Below, in pieces: positions 51,094-61,000 of a stretch of DNA of 64,000 nt. The position numbers and the translations under genes are program-made. This stretch comes from Bactericera cockerelli. Taxonomy: Eukaryota > Arthropoda > Insecta > Hemiptera > Triozidae. Under the pieces are notes generated by a model. The model saw only the letters and a list, made by a program, of their open reading frames with translations, did no database searches and had not been told where the DNA came from. The stretch is taken from contig CM044959.1 in the NCBI GenBank assembly GCA_024516035.1, positions 9,553,665 through 9,617,664 on the forward strand. Reading direction: 5' to 3'. The stretch's first letter is position 1, and every line of letters starts with the position of its first letter.

Positions 51094-52106
51094 ACTAAAT
51101 AACTGAAATAGCCTTAATACCAAGATGATTAATAGATTTTTGACCTTTATTAATTAGCTTTGTATTTTTCAATCATTTTTCTCAGATGGTAACTACTCTG
51201 TTTTTCTTTTACTAATTTATTTTCATTACTTATAATGGACAAAAGCACAAATATGTTTTTTGAATAATAGATTAAAATTGTAGATTGGATGTTCTTTCAA
51301 TACCTATCATGAATAATGAATTTATGATATTATTGCAATTTTCTTGTGTTTGCTTTACATAGGTCTTCTTTTATATTTTACAAGCAGGCTTCGCCCGCTT
51401 CGCGTGGCTAAGGCATGGCTGTTATCGGTTTTTTGGCTCTATCTTGGAAACGGTTGGGAGTTTCGCTAAATCCTTTCTTATTGCACGTATTCAATACCAA
51501 AGGGATATTGTGTCCAAATTTCAGCTCTCTACCTATAACGGTTTGGGCTACAGAGCGATCAGTCAGTCAGTGAGTGAGTGAGTGAGTGAGTGAGTCATCA
51601 TTTTGACATTTATATATATAGATTTTGTTAATATTTTAGACTACCTAACAGTTCACTAAGTCAAACTAATATCGGACGGTAATGACCCAACTCGGACGGT
51701 GATGAACTAAATAACTGAAATAGCCTTAATACCCAGATGATTAATAGATTTTTGACCTTTATTAATTAGCTTTGTATTTTTCAATCATTTTTCTCAGATG
51801 GTAACTACTCTGTTTTTCTTTTACTAATTTATTTTTATTACTTATAATGGACAAAAGCACAAATATGTTTTTTGAATAATAGATTAAAATTGTAGATTGG
51901 ATGTTCTTTCAATACCTATCATGAATAATGAATTTATGATATTATTGCAATTTTCTTGTGTTTGCTTTACATAGGTCTTCTTTTATATTTTACAAGCAGG
52001 CTTCGCCCGCTTCGCGTGGCTAAGGCATGGCCACATTGAACTAAGGCATGGCCGTTACCGGTTTTTTGGCTCTATCTTGGAAACGGTTGGGAGTTTCGCT
52101 AAATCC
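51053..52106. repeat. Direct duplication of about 430 bp
   Basis: 51053-51484 is repeated at 51669-52106 almost without change (for example GATTAATAGATTTTTGACC, TTCAATACCTATCATGAAT, AAGCAGGCTTCGCCCGC). The second copy differs by a short insertion at the GGCATGGC word. 51485-51668 is present once. Confidence 0.88.
51383..51625 (+). repeat. Hairpin-ended repeat (ACTAGCGGG family) inside the transposon
   Basis: AAGCAGGCTTCGCCCGCTTC, AAGGCATGGCTGTTATCGG, TTTCAGCTCTCTACC, (GTGA)n and TTTATATATATAGATT, the family end. Truncated second copy at about 51990-52106. Confidence 0.65.
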
Positions 52107-52215
52107 TTACGAACTTGTTTAAAATGTAGTTAGTGTAGAAATTTGTATTTTGTCTACTTCGTTTTTTTTTGTACTACATAGGTACATATTTATTTTCTCT
52201 ATTATTTACAGAGTA

Positions 52216-54669
52216 ATGAAAATGGCTAGAAAGACTGTGGCTAACACCAAATTGGAAGCAGAAAGAAAAAAGAAGGATGCGGAGAGAAAACGGTTGAAAA
52301 GACTTGAAATTAAGAATGATCCTGAAAAAAAAGCAATAGAAAAGGAAAAAGAAAGACAAAGATACCAACGGAGAAAAGAAGATGGAAAACTGAAATCCAT
52401 AAAGGACATGAACAGAAGAGATCAAAAAGTACAACGTCAAAAATGGGTAAATGCTAGGAGGAAATATGTTTCGAAGCAAAAATTGAATGCAGAAACTGAT
52501 CACTTTTTACAAGACAATTCTCCCCCTCTATCTCCTGAAGGTGGAACTGAACAAAGAGAACGAAATATTGAAGAAACACCAAACCAGCCATCAACATCGA
52601 GCCATCAGAAAAGGTCGGGACGGAAACGAAGACAGCGAAACACTATGAGAACATTCAACGCTTTAGTCAAGGAAAGGAAATTGAGAGCTCGAGAGACACA
52701 ATTGAAGGAGAAGTACAAAAAGAAATACTATCGCCTGAAGCAACAAAAAGAATTGATAGGATCACCATCTCCAAATAAAATTGTAGAAAAAACATTGGCC
52801 AAAGGCGAGAAAGAAGTGAAAAGAAAACTTCTCTTCTTAGAAGTGCTTAAGAAACAAGTGAAAGAGAACCAAAATGATTTATCTGAACGAGATCGGAATG
52901 TATTGGCAAAAAGTCTTACTGGAAGTACTGTAAGGAAGTACAAAAAAATTCAAGAAATGAACTGCTTGGTGTCCAAACATCTTCAAAATAAGATATCAAA
53001 ATTTAGTAAGGAGAGAAATCCTATGATCTTGAGAAGAAAATTGAAGTTGAATAGTTTGTTTGCAAGATTGAAAAATACTGTGGCGGCTTTTTTTGACGAT
53101 GACGAAAATGCGCTACCATCCCCTGAAAAAAATGCAACTATAACAAAGAAAGGTGTCATGAAACAGAAAAGGTATTTAACAGATTCAATGTCAAATCTTC
53201 ATAAGAAGTTTGAGAAAACGTCAAATGTTAAAGTATCATACACAACCTTTCTTCGTATGAAACCCTTCTACATTTACGAACGCAAAATAAAGGACAGGGA
53301 TACATGCAGATGCATAAAGCATGCAAACTTTGAGTTCCTGATTCAGAAAATGCATCGTCTGGGTATCACTAAGTGTAGCTCCTTGTCTGCATTTCTCGAA
53401 CAAATGTGCTGCAACAAGAACAACCAAGACTGTTCCAATAGAACGTGTAAAGAATGTATGGATACGTTCAGAACAGAAACTCTCTTAGTGAACATATCTC
53501 AAGAATTGGCTGATAGTCAAACGTTCTACTACGAGTGGGAACTTTGTAAACAAAACTACACCAACAAGAACAATGAGGTTTGCACGACGAAAATAACATC
53601 AAAGAACAGAAAGTACATCAAAGTGAAGGATTTAATAAAGAAAGTTGAAACTGAAATTCCTGAATTTTTCAAACATGTATTTAGAGCAAGTCATCAGATA
53701 AGAACGATCAAAGAGATCAAAAACAGTCTAAAACCAAATGAAACCTCAATTTACTGCGACTTCTCAGAAAACTACACATTGAAATATTCAGAAGAAGTCC
53801 AGTCAGTGCATTTTGGGGGGTCCCAACAACAACTTTCTCTGCATACGGGGGCTTTCTATTACAATGAAAACGGTGATATCAAACATCAATCATTCGGAAC
53901 TCTCTCAAAGAATACCCGCCACGACCCAGTAGGCATTTGGGCACACTTGACTCCAGTATTAAAATTGATTAAAGAAACTGTTCCCAATGCTGATACCATA
54001 TATTTCAATAGTGATGGACCAACATCACAATACCGCAATAGAACAAATATCTTCATGTCAAACACAATTCCACTTCAATTTGGTTTCACAACTATAATAT
54101 GGAACTACTTTGAGGCTGGACATGGTAAGAGCGTCGCAGACGCAATTGGTAGTACAATAAAAAATAATGCTGATAAAGTTGTTTGTCGAGGGAAGGATGT
54201 CGCATCCATTAATGAGTTGGTTGGAAATTTGATGTCGCTGAAGACCAGAATTTATGTAATTGAAGATCAGAACATGAACGAAGTGCAATCAGTAGTGCCG
54301 AAGGTTCTAAAACCCATACCAAAATGTCTTAAAATACATCAAATTGTATCCCGTGAAAGGAAAATGGTTATTAGAAAGATATCTTGTACAAGATGCTCCC
54401 GCAAATTAGAAACATGTGAAGAGTGTCAAATTGAAGGTGCTACAAAAATTATTCAAATTGAACGAATCCTTCTCAGTAAAATAAAGACTGAAGATAAGGA
54501 AAAGTCCAAAACAAGCGAATTACAAGAAAACAAAATGTTATTAAAGATCAAGTTGCCCATGAAACGTAAAAAATGTATCCTTTATATAAACATAGGCAAT
54601 AAAGACCTTGGTTCAACTAGCTTTGTGGTTTTCTGGTTCAATTTCAAAGATTATTGGTTCGAATTCTAG
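52216..54669 (+). CDS. DDD-type transposase-like protein (Sola-like candidate)
   Basis: About 817 aa if it starts at 52216 (MKMARKTVANTKLEAERKK), just after a TTATTTACAG acceptor-like sequence. The frame is open back to 52150, where an alternative ATG reads into likely intron. The N-terminal 300 residues are Lys/Arg/Glu-rich and coiled-coil-like, probably DNA-binding. Then comes a Cys/His block (CRCIKHANFEFL to CCNKNNQDCSNRTCKECM). The presumed RNase H-like core follows: DFSENYTLKYSEEVQSVHFG (Asp 515), YFNSDGPTSQYRNRT (Asp 600), NYFEAGHGKSVADAIG (Glu 633, Asp 642). The C-terminal CTRCSRKLETCEECQ looks like a zinc ribbon. No internal stops. Active-site residues are my inference; relatives of this protein are common as uncharacterised proteins in invertebrates. 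Confidence 0.72.
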   Translation: MKMARKTVANTKLEAERKKKDAERKRLKRLEIKNDPEKKAIEKEKERQRYQRRKEDGKLKSIKDMNRRDQKVQRQKWVNARRKYVSKQKLNAETDHFLQDNSPPLSPEGGTEQRERNIEETPNQPSTSSHQKRSGRKRRQRNTMRTFNALVKERKLRARETQLKEKYKKKYYRLKQQKELIGSPSPNKIVEKTLAKGEKEVKRKLLFLEVLKKQVKENQNDLSERDRNVLAKSLTGSTVRKYKKIQEMNCLVSKHLQNKISKFSKERNPMILRRKLKLNSLFARLKNTVAAFFDDDENALPSPEKNATITKKGVMKQKRYLTDSMSNLHKKFEKTSNVKVSYTTFLRMKPFYIYERKIKDRDTCRCIKHANFEFLIQKMHRLGITKCSSLSAFLEQMCCNKNNQDCSNRTCKECMDTFRTETLLVNISQELADSQTFYYEWELCKQNYTNKNNEVCTTKITSKNRKYIKVKDLIKKVETEIPEFFKHVFRASHQIRTIKEIKNSLKPNETSIYCDFSENYTLKYSEEVQSVHFGGSQQQLSLHTGAFYYNENGDIKHQSFGTLSKNTRHDPVGIWAHLTPVLKLIKETVPNADTIYFNSDGPTSQYRNRTNIFMSNTIPLQFGFTTIIWNYFEAGHGKSVADAIGSTIKNNADKVVCRGKDVASINELVGNLMSLKTRIYVIEDQNMNEVQSVVPKVLKPIPKCLKIHQIVSRERKMVIRKISCTRCSRKLETCEECQIEGATKIIQIERILLSKIKTEDKEKSKTSELQENKMLLKIKLPMKRKKCILYINIGNKDLGSTSFVVFWFNFKDYWFEF

Positions 54670-54883
54670 TTAAAACATAGAAAGGGTTCTCTATATTATT
54701 CAGAGAACTTTTTCTATATTAAAACATTAGAGATGTTTTGCATGGATTTGGACCATTGTGATAGGTACTTTTAATCAGATCATGGATTCAAATATCAAAA
54801 AATAGTTGCTTCATAATATATTCCAAACAATTCTATAGCTATATTTTCTTTACTCTTACATAATCGCAGGTCCTGTCAATTCA

Positions 54884-55564
54884 TTGCAGAACAAAATCAA
54901 GGAAATTTCCATGGAGAATGTAAAAAAAATCCGAAAGGCTGACGAGGTGGTCGACACTCCAGTTGTTGATGACGTGGCGGCAGACGGCACTCAAATTGTT
55001 GATAACGTGGCGGACGGCACTGCAGTTGATGACGTGGTGGCAGATGGAACTCCAGTTGTTGTTGACGTGGCGGCAGATGGCACTCAAGTTGTTGTTGACG
55101 TGGCGGCAGATGGCACTCCAGTTGTTGTTGACGTGGCGGCAGATGGCACTCAAGTTGTTGATGACGTGGTGGCAGACGGCACTCCAGTTGATGACGTGGC
55201 AGACGGCACTCCAGTTGATGACGTGGTGGCAGATGGCACTCCAGTTGTTGTTGACGTGGCGGCAGATGGCACTCAAGTTGTTGATGACGTGGTGGCAGAC
55301 GGCACTCCAGTTGATGACGTGGCAGACGGCACTCCAGTTGATGACGTGGCAGACGGCAATCCAGTTGTTGATGATGTGGCGGACGGCACTTCTGTTGTTG
55401 ATGACGTGGCGGCAGACGGCACTCAAATTGTTGATAAGGTGGTGGACGGCACTGCAGTTGATGACGTGGAGGCAGATGGCACTCCAAAATATGGTGATGA
55501 TGCTGATAAAATGTATCAAATTGATGAAATTTTTAATTGTCTAAAGAATCAAAACAAATGGTAA
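54884..55564 (+). CDS. Asp/Val/Ala-rich repeat protein ORF in the transposon
   Basis: 226 codons from the first ATG. It may be an exon after ATAATCGCAG or TTCATTGCAG (54860-54882). The N-terminus is ordinary (MQNKIKEISMENVKKIRKAD), then about 17 repeats of 9-11 residues of the type VDDVAADGTPV, and a non-repetitive C-terminus (MYQIDEIFNCLKNQNKW). The repeat DNA is multiples of 3 throughout (27 and 33 bp units), which keeps the frame. It is strongly acidic. Function unknown; it may be a second transposon gene, the C-terminal exon of the first, or a captured minisatellite. Confidence 0.5.
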   Translation: MQNKIKEISMENVKKIRKADEVVDTPVVDDVAADGTQIVDNVADGTAVDDVVADGTPVVVDVAADGTQVVVDVAADGTPVVVDVAADGTQVVDDVVADGTPVDDVADGTPVDDVVADGTPVVVDVAADGTQVVDDVVADGTPVDDVADGTPVDDVADGNPVVDDVADGTSVVDDVAADGTQIVDKVVDGTAVDDVEADGTPKYGDDADKMYQIDEIFNCLKNQNKW

Positions 55565-55669
55565 ACGTTGATTTGAATTTTGCCTTATTTTTACCTAAAA
55601 TTTTGTTCATATTTTGTCCTAATTTGAAATAATAATAATAAAAAATCGCTTAAAGACTAAAGCCATGTT

Positions 55670-55742
55670 TGTTTGTTTGTTTGTTTGTTTGTTTGTTTAT
55701 TTGTTTGTTTGTTTGTTTATTTGTTTGTTTGTTTATTTGTTT
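55670..55742 (+). repeat. (TTTG)n microsatellite
   Basis: GTTTGTTTGTTT repeats with occasional TTTA, between the second ORF and the right subterminal motifs. Confidence 0.95.
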
Positions 55743-55796
55743 TCTTGGTCTCAGAACTTATCATTTGCCGTCTGAGAGACAGAAATGATTTGTAAG

Positions 55797-55850
55797 TCAT
55801 TACCATCCAATAACAAATCATTACCATCCAATAACAAATCATTACCATCC
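55797..55850 (+). repeat. Right subterminal motif array TCATTACCATCC
   Basis: Three copies at 55797, 55818 and 55839, spaced exactly 21 bp, each followed by an AATAACAAA-type spacer and then GATCCGCCATTTTG. It matches the left-side motif with one base change. Confidence 0.85.
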
Positions 55851-56039
55851 GATCCGCCATTTTGAAAATAGCCATATCTGGAAAAATAAAGGTCTGGGTG
55901 AGTGACCAAGTACGGAAAAACCTTTAGCATCGTAATTATTTTCAATTGGCTCAAAAATATTTGGTACATATTCAAGTTCATTCCTGCCCAATTTGACAAC
56001 CAAAAAGTTAAAACTATTTGAATAATGCTCAAATAATGA

Positions 56040-57240
56040 TAACAAAAATTAAAAAAAGGAAACTATATAAACAAAAAAAGGAAAAAAAAAAAAAAAAATA
56101 GATAAATATACGAGTATACACACATGCCCTAACAAAAGGCCGGGGTTTTTGCCTATGGCAATCTCTTCCACCTAGCTAGTTAGAATGTGTGTTATTCTTA
56201 TTATGTCACAAGTGAGTACCATCGAAATTACGAGAACTAATGCTAATACATAATCTCCAACCAACCATCATATTCCAATATCAATTTCGTGATGCCGCCA
56301 CTGGTCGTGGTTCACTCTACAACTACCCCAATTGTCCTCACGAGAGTCACAAGGTAGGCCCCGCCCAAAGTACAGAGGCAAAAAAAAAAAAAGGATAAAT
56401 ATATAAATATCAGGACGAGCCAACTTTGAAATAAAGTTGGTTGGAGACCATCACTCACCCCTCTAGCTGTAGCCAAACTGGCTAGAACAACAACATAAAT
56501 ATCACAAGATTCGCAAATCCTGCTAAGGATTATGAACAGAAGTAGATAATAGTTGGGCCGGTGGACTATACAGGATGTCCCGTATACAGATGCAAATATT
56601 TTGAGGGTAGGTTCAGCCCACCGTGAACTATCATATGAGCGAAACTTGCAGTGGGGCATTTTGCTTCGTTAAAGAGTTATGGCCAAATCCCTGTTTTTCC
56701 CACAGGTCTAGAGGTCACTTGTATCGATGCACGTTTTTAAAGAATTGATAGCCAGTAGTTAAGTTTTGACTTCATGTATGGCTAGTCATGCATATTTCCC
56801 TTCGAATGCAGTTGGTTGCATGAAAAAATATTGAAAGACCAGAGAGATATTTAATCATAAGTTCAATACTTTTCTAAAATTTGATTTTTCCCTTTTTTCC
56901 TTTTCGTGAATTTAAAGTACTTCTAAAATTGCAGTTCTGCGTATCACTAGGTAAAAAAATACCCTCTGCTATTTTGTTTCAATAAATTCCAAGTTCTTCC
57001 AGACGCGTGAAGGAACGGATGAGATACGACCTATTAAACGGCACCAGAAGGAGAGAAACACATCTTTCAAATTTTGAATCTGGGCGCTATTGCATTTTGA
57101 AGAACACTCGATGCCTGAAGCGGTCTTTGTGACCATTTTTGTGCCAACTGCAAGTTATAAATGAAAATTTTCTGAGTACAAATAGTTCTATTAACCAACT
57201 ATATCAATCAAATCTAATAATTAAAATAACAAGATGGCTA
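56040..57240. other. Intergenic, mostly unrecognised
   Basis: Contains a scrap of inverted family H (about 56135-56175) and, from 56568, TACAGGATGTCCCG, which looks like the start of a mariner-type MITE, though I found no matching right end. No gene seen. Confidence 0.45.
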
Positions 57241-57280
57241 ATGCCAAATTAAGTTCACAATTAAATCCGTCCGTTAACAA

Positions 57281-57656
57281 CCTAGCTGACAGTCTCATAG
57301 TTCTCCAGCACATCGGCCAGATGCTCGTTGTCCCGAGGCTTCTTGAACTGCTTCTTCCTGTTCATGTTCTTCTTCCTGTTCGGGTGGATTAATTGCTAAT
57401 GGCAAATTAAGTTCACAATTAAATCAGTCCATTATCAATACACACTATCCAGGAGCTCCCCCCCCTAGCTGACAGTCTCGTAGTTAAAAAAAAAAAAAAA
57501 AATGGCTAATGGCAAATTAAGTTCACAATTAAATCTGTCCGTTAACAACCTAGCTGACAGTCTCATAGTTCTCCAGCACATCAGCCAGGTGCTCGTTGTC
57601 CCGAGGCTTCTTGAACTGCTTCTTCCTGTTCATGTTCTTCTTCCTGTTCGGGTGGA
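57281..57656 (-). pseudogene. Two partial tandem copies of the GTF2E2 last exon
   Basis: 57281-57386 and 57549-57654 repeat the last about 105 bp of the TFIIE beta coding exon (minus-strand [20 protein letters not shown] through LENYETV and stop), each followed on the plus strand by GGTGGATTAATTGCTAATGG-like spacer DNA. They lack a splice acceptor and the first part of the exon, so they should not be used. They lie downstream of the real last exon. Confidence 0.9.
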
Positions 57657-57853
57657 TTAATGGCTAATGGCAAATTAAGTTCACAATTAAATCAGTCCAT
57701 TAACAATACACACTATCCAGGAGCTCCTCTAGCTCACAGTCTCATAGTTCACGATTAAATCAGTCGATCCACAAAAAAAAAAAAAATGGCTAATGGAAAA
57801 TTAAGTTCACAATTAAACCCGGCCATTAACAATCCACACTGTCCGTTAACACC

Positions 57854-58000
57854 CTAGCTCACAGTCTCATAGTTCTCCAGCACATCAGCCAGGTGCTCGT
57901 TGTCCCGAGGCTTCTTGAACTGCTTCTTCCTGTTCATGTTCTTCTTCCTGTTCGGGTGAATGGGCTTCTTAAATCCGTGGTCCTGGATGGGACGGATACC
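57854..58000 (-). CDS. GTF2E2 (TfIIEbeta): GTF2E2 last exon
   Basis: Acceptor CTCCACAG (minus strand). Encodes [35 protein letters not shown] and [14 protein letters not shown] with stop TAG. Source of the partial copies at 57281 and 57549. Confidence 0.93.
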   Translation of the reverse strand, partial: GIRPIQDHGFKKPIHPNRKKNMNRKKQFKKPRDNEHLADVLENYETVS

Positions 58001-61000
58001 CTGTGGAGACGGAAAAGTAAATATATAGGGGTATTTTTTTTTGTTTGTGGAAATATAGAAAAATGCATGTACACAATGTTAAAGAGAAGTAGAAGAACAT
58101 ACAAAAAGTATGATCCCTGTCCAATTTTTCAATAGTATTTTCATCGAACCTGGATATAAAAGACCGCTTTTGCATTACTTCAGAGAACTTTACATCCATG
58201 CCATTCTGGAAGCGGAAAAATTCGGTCAGAATTATCCCCGGGATTCGAACTCGCAACCTCCGGTCAGCAACCAATGCTCTTAACCACTGAGCCACCACTT
58301 TTCTTAAACCCAGTTCTCTTAACCAGGTTCAACAGCTGTACTTGAAAAAAAATTGAACAAACAAACATAACCACTAATCGCGCGTTAAACACTCGTTCGC
58401 CATGTGGAAGGTCCCGGGTTCAATCCCCCGTGCCGACAGATCAATTGTATGATAGTTCGAAAACAATATGAGCACACTTCTGCAACCGAGTGCACGAATA
58501 GCTCAGGGGCTAAGCACTCTCTTGCCATGCAGAAGGTCCGGATTTCGAACCTCGCGCCCACAAAAATATGCATTCAAAATTTGGTTACAGTTGTTTGTAA
58601 GGGATACCTACCGGTGCGCTCGTGTTGACCCAGCACCTAACTGGGAAGTATTGTGTCACTTCTCGCTCATCAGAGGGGAGGCATACTATGGAATAGGCAA
58701 GCTACAACACAGACCATAAGAGTCTACAGTAGCCCATGTTTCATGGCTACGAAACAAAAAAGGCTGTAAAACTTCCATATTAAAAATAAAAATAAATACC
58801 TTTTGAAAAGTCAGAAACCAACGACTGTTTTTAACCTTACCAGTTATTTCTTACCAAAAGGACTAGATTTAAATATAACTAGCTAGACAGAATATAAGAG
58901 TCTACAGTAGCCCCTGTTTCTTGGCTACAAAATAAAAAGGTCGTGAAAAACTCATTTTTTTTAATAAAAAAAAAAGAAGAAAAAAACAAACCTGTTTCTC
59001 CAGATATTCCTTGATCTTGTCATTGTCCATACCGTCCACACTGATGGACCTCCAAAGCTTCTGGAAGTCTTCATCCAGCTCCAGCTGGGCAGACTTGTCG
59101 TTGTAGAACATCACCTTCCTCTTATCTGCTGGCCTGGTGACGTAGATGATCTCGTTCTGAAGAGAGAGATGCTGAAAATCAGGTAATAAAATTAATAAAA
59201 ATTAAGTACCTTAAAGTATAATAATAATTATAATAATAGCATAATAAAAAAACAAAGTATAATAATAATGAGATAGGTATTGATACCTAAATCACGGTGG
59301 TGAGAGGATTATATGGACGCCCAGATTCAGTGTCTAGGCTCCTTTTGATGTTCATTGATTCTATTGTAGTAATGTAGTAACCTCAAAGTAATGTCACACA
59401 TAGTGATGTCATACGGTTTCGGGGTCATAAATGCTAGGAGTAAGAGGAATGGTTTTAATAATAATAATATTGCCTTATTTATACTGCCCAATTAGGACTA
59501 GTAAGTCCCATTATTCCAGCAGTAAGCCTAAGACGTATTATTATGTGGTAAAAATCCCAAATGGGAAGATAACTTGTCATGTCCCGGCTGGGTTTCGAAC
59601 CCACGACCTCTGGAATCTCTGGATTCAAAGAGTGCCGCCTTTACCACTGAGCTACCAGGACATTTTTAGTGGGTACAGATGTCTGTGCGTTATGATATCC
59701 TCACCACACTCCGCACAGCAATGTTTTCTTTGAGGGTCTAAACAAAGATTTCCAACCTCATGGTTAAATAATAATAAAATTAAGTGATCAGGCTAAAATA
59801 AATGCAGTATTGCAGTAGTCACCGTGACTTTCAACCCGAAGGTTGATAGTTCGAGTTTCAAGTGCAGGATTGTTTTTAGTAAGGAGAGATTGAGTGACAA
59901 AACAGTTGTGATTAACACAAATATGATGACTTTTTTAAAACTAATTGAAGACTATTTCAGTTGTTGCTGTGTTTTGGATGTTCAACGTCGGAACACAATG
60001 TTCAAATTACAATAAAAAAGACTAAGGGCAAAATTAATAGACAAATTCTATATCACAAGTCATTGCTAAGCGTCGATTTTCCTTATTTTACACAGTACGC
60101 AATCCATGACTTAACGCCACAGAGGTATTACAAAAACGTCTATCAATTCCGTCTTAAAACACAATTAACAAAAACATTCCTCTATTTTAGATTCATAGTC
60201 ATACCTTCAAAGCTTTTTCACAATGTGGTAGACTTTCTCTCACATCATCCAATAGAATTCCTCCGATGCCTTTCAAGTCATGCTGCTTCAGTAACTTCAG
60301 GAGACCTTTGCGATCTTTAATCTTGAACACAGACTTGAAGATGTATCTGTTGCCATCTATCACTTCGATTTTTGGATTGTTGTTCAAAGCTTCTGTTGAT
60401 AACCACTGAAAGAAATGACATTATATATTTTTATACATACCTATATAATGATTTAAAGAAAAAATAGAACTAAGACAAATGCTACGTATGTGCAATCTAA
60501 CTTTCTTGTCTTCATTGATTCTCAATGACTTAATATTTATTTTACTGCTGCTGGACATCTCTTTAACATCTAAGAGGTCATTTAAGACAAGGACTTCACC
60601 ATCGTTCCCCCCTGGAAATTTAAAAACCAGCTGAGCCTGGTTTTTAAAAAAAGCTGAATAACCAGTATGACGAGGGTTGAAATTTGAATGTTCACCCATA
60701 CTTACTTACTGCCAGGGCCATTGGAAGCCTAGCAGACTTTTATTTTTATTATTATTGTAAGCTTTATTAGGTAGAACAAAAAATATATACAGTAAAATAC
60801 AATGAAATTATAAACAAAAACAAAAAGATTAAGCAAAGATACAAGAACAAAAAAAAAAAAAAAAAGAGAATGAAGTTAATGTCCTACCTAAAGGGCGGGG
60901 TTATTGCCTGTGTCAATCTCTTCCACCCAACCCTTAGCCTCACTGACAATGAATGGTCACTCATCCAAGTCCTAACTTCAGGGACAGAACAAGAACTGGT

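Larger units (their letters stand above)
50296..56030 (+). mobile_element. Putative complete DNA transposon, Sola-like
   Basis: About 5.7 kb. 31-bp TIRs: left 50296-50326, right 56000-56030, both starting GAGCATTATTCAAATAGTT with three mismatches overall. AAAT directly flanks both ends (50292-50295 and 56031-56034), a 4-bp target duplication. Inside are a DDD-type transposase-like ORF, a second ORF of Asp/Val repeats and a 12-bp motif (TCATTACCGTCC and variants) in several copies near both ends. Sola transposons have DDD transposases and 4-bp duplications, so this is a fair match, but I cannot confirm the family without a search. Confidence 0.75.

Noticed and set aside
52150..52215. Upstream ATG of the transposase frame
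   Set aside because: Translates to a Phe-rich stretch over a pyrimidine-rich acceptor-like tract; the ATG at 52216 directly after TTTACAG is more likely.
55797..55850. CRISPR-like array of 21-bp spaced repeats
   Set aside because: Only three repeats, in a eukaryotic genome, with identical spacers; better explained as subterminal transposon motifs.
56568..57180. Possible mariner-type MITE starting TACAGGATGTCCCG
   Set aside because: No matching inverted right end was found, so the borders cannot be supported.
1018..59664. Apparent tRNA genes (A and B boxes at many sites)
   Set aside because: Each is followed by a family-specific tail and an A- or AAT-rich end, occurs repeatedly, and lacks a clean acceptor stem; they are SINE heads.
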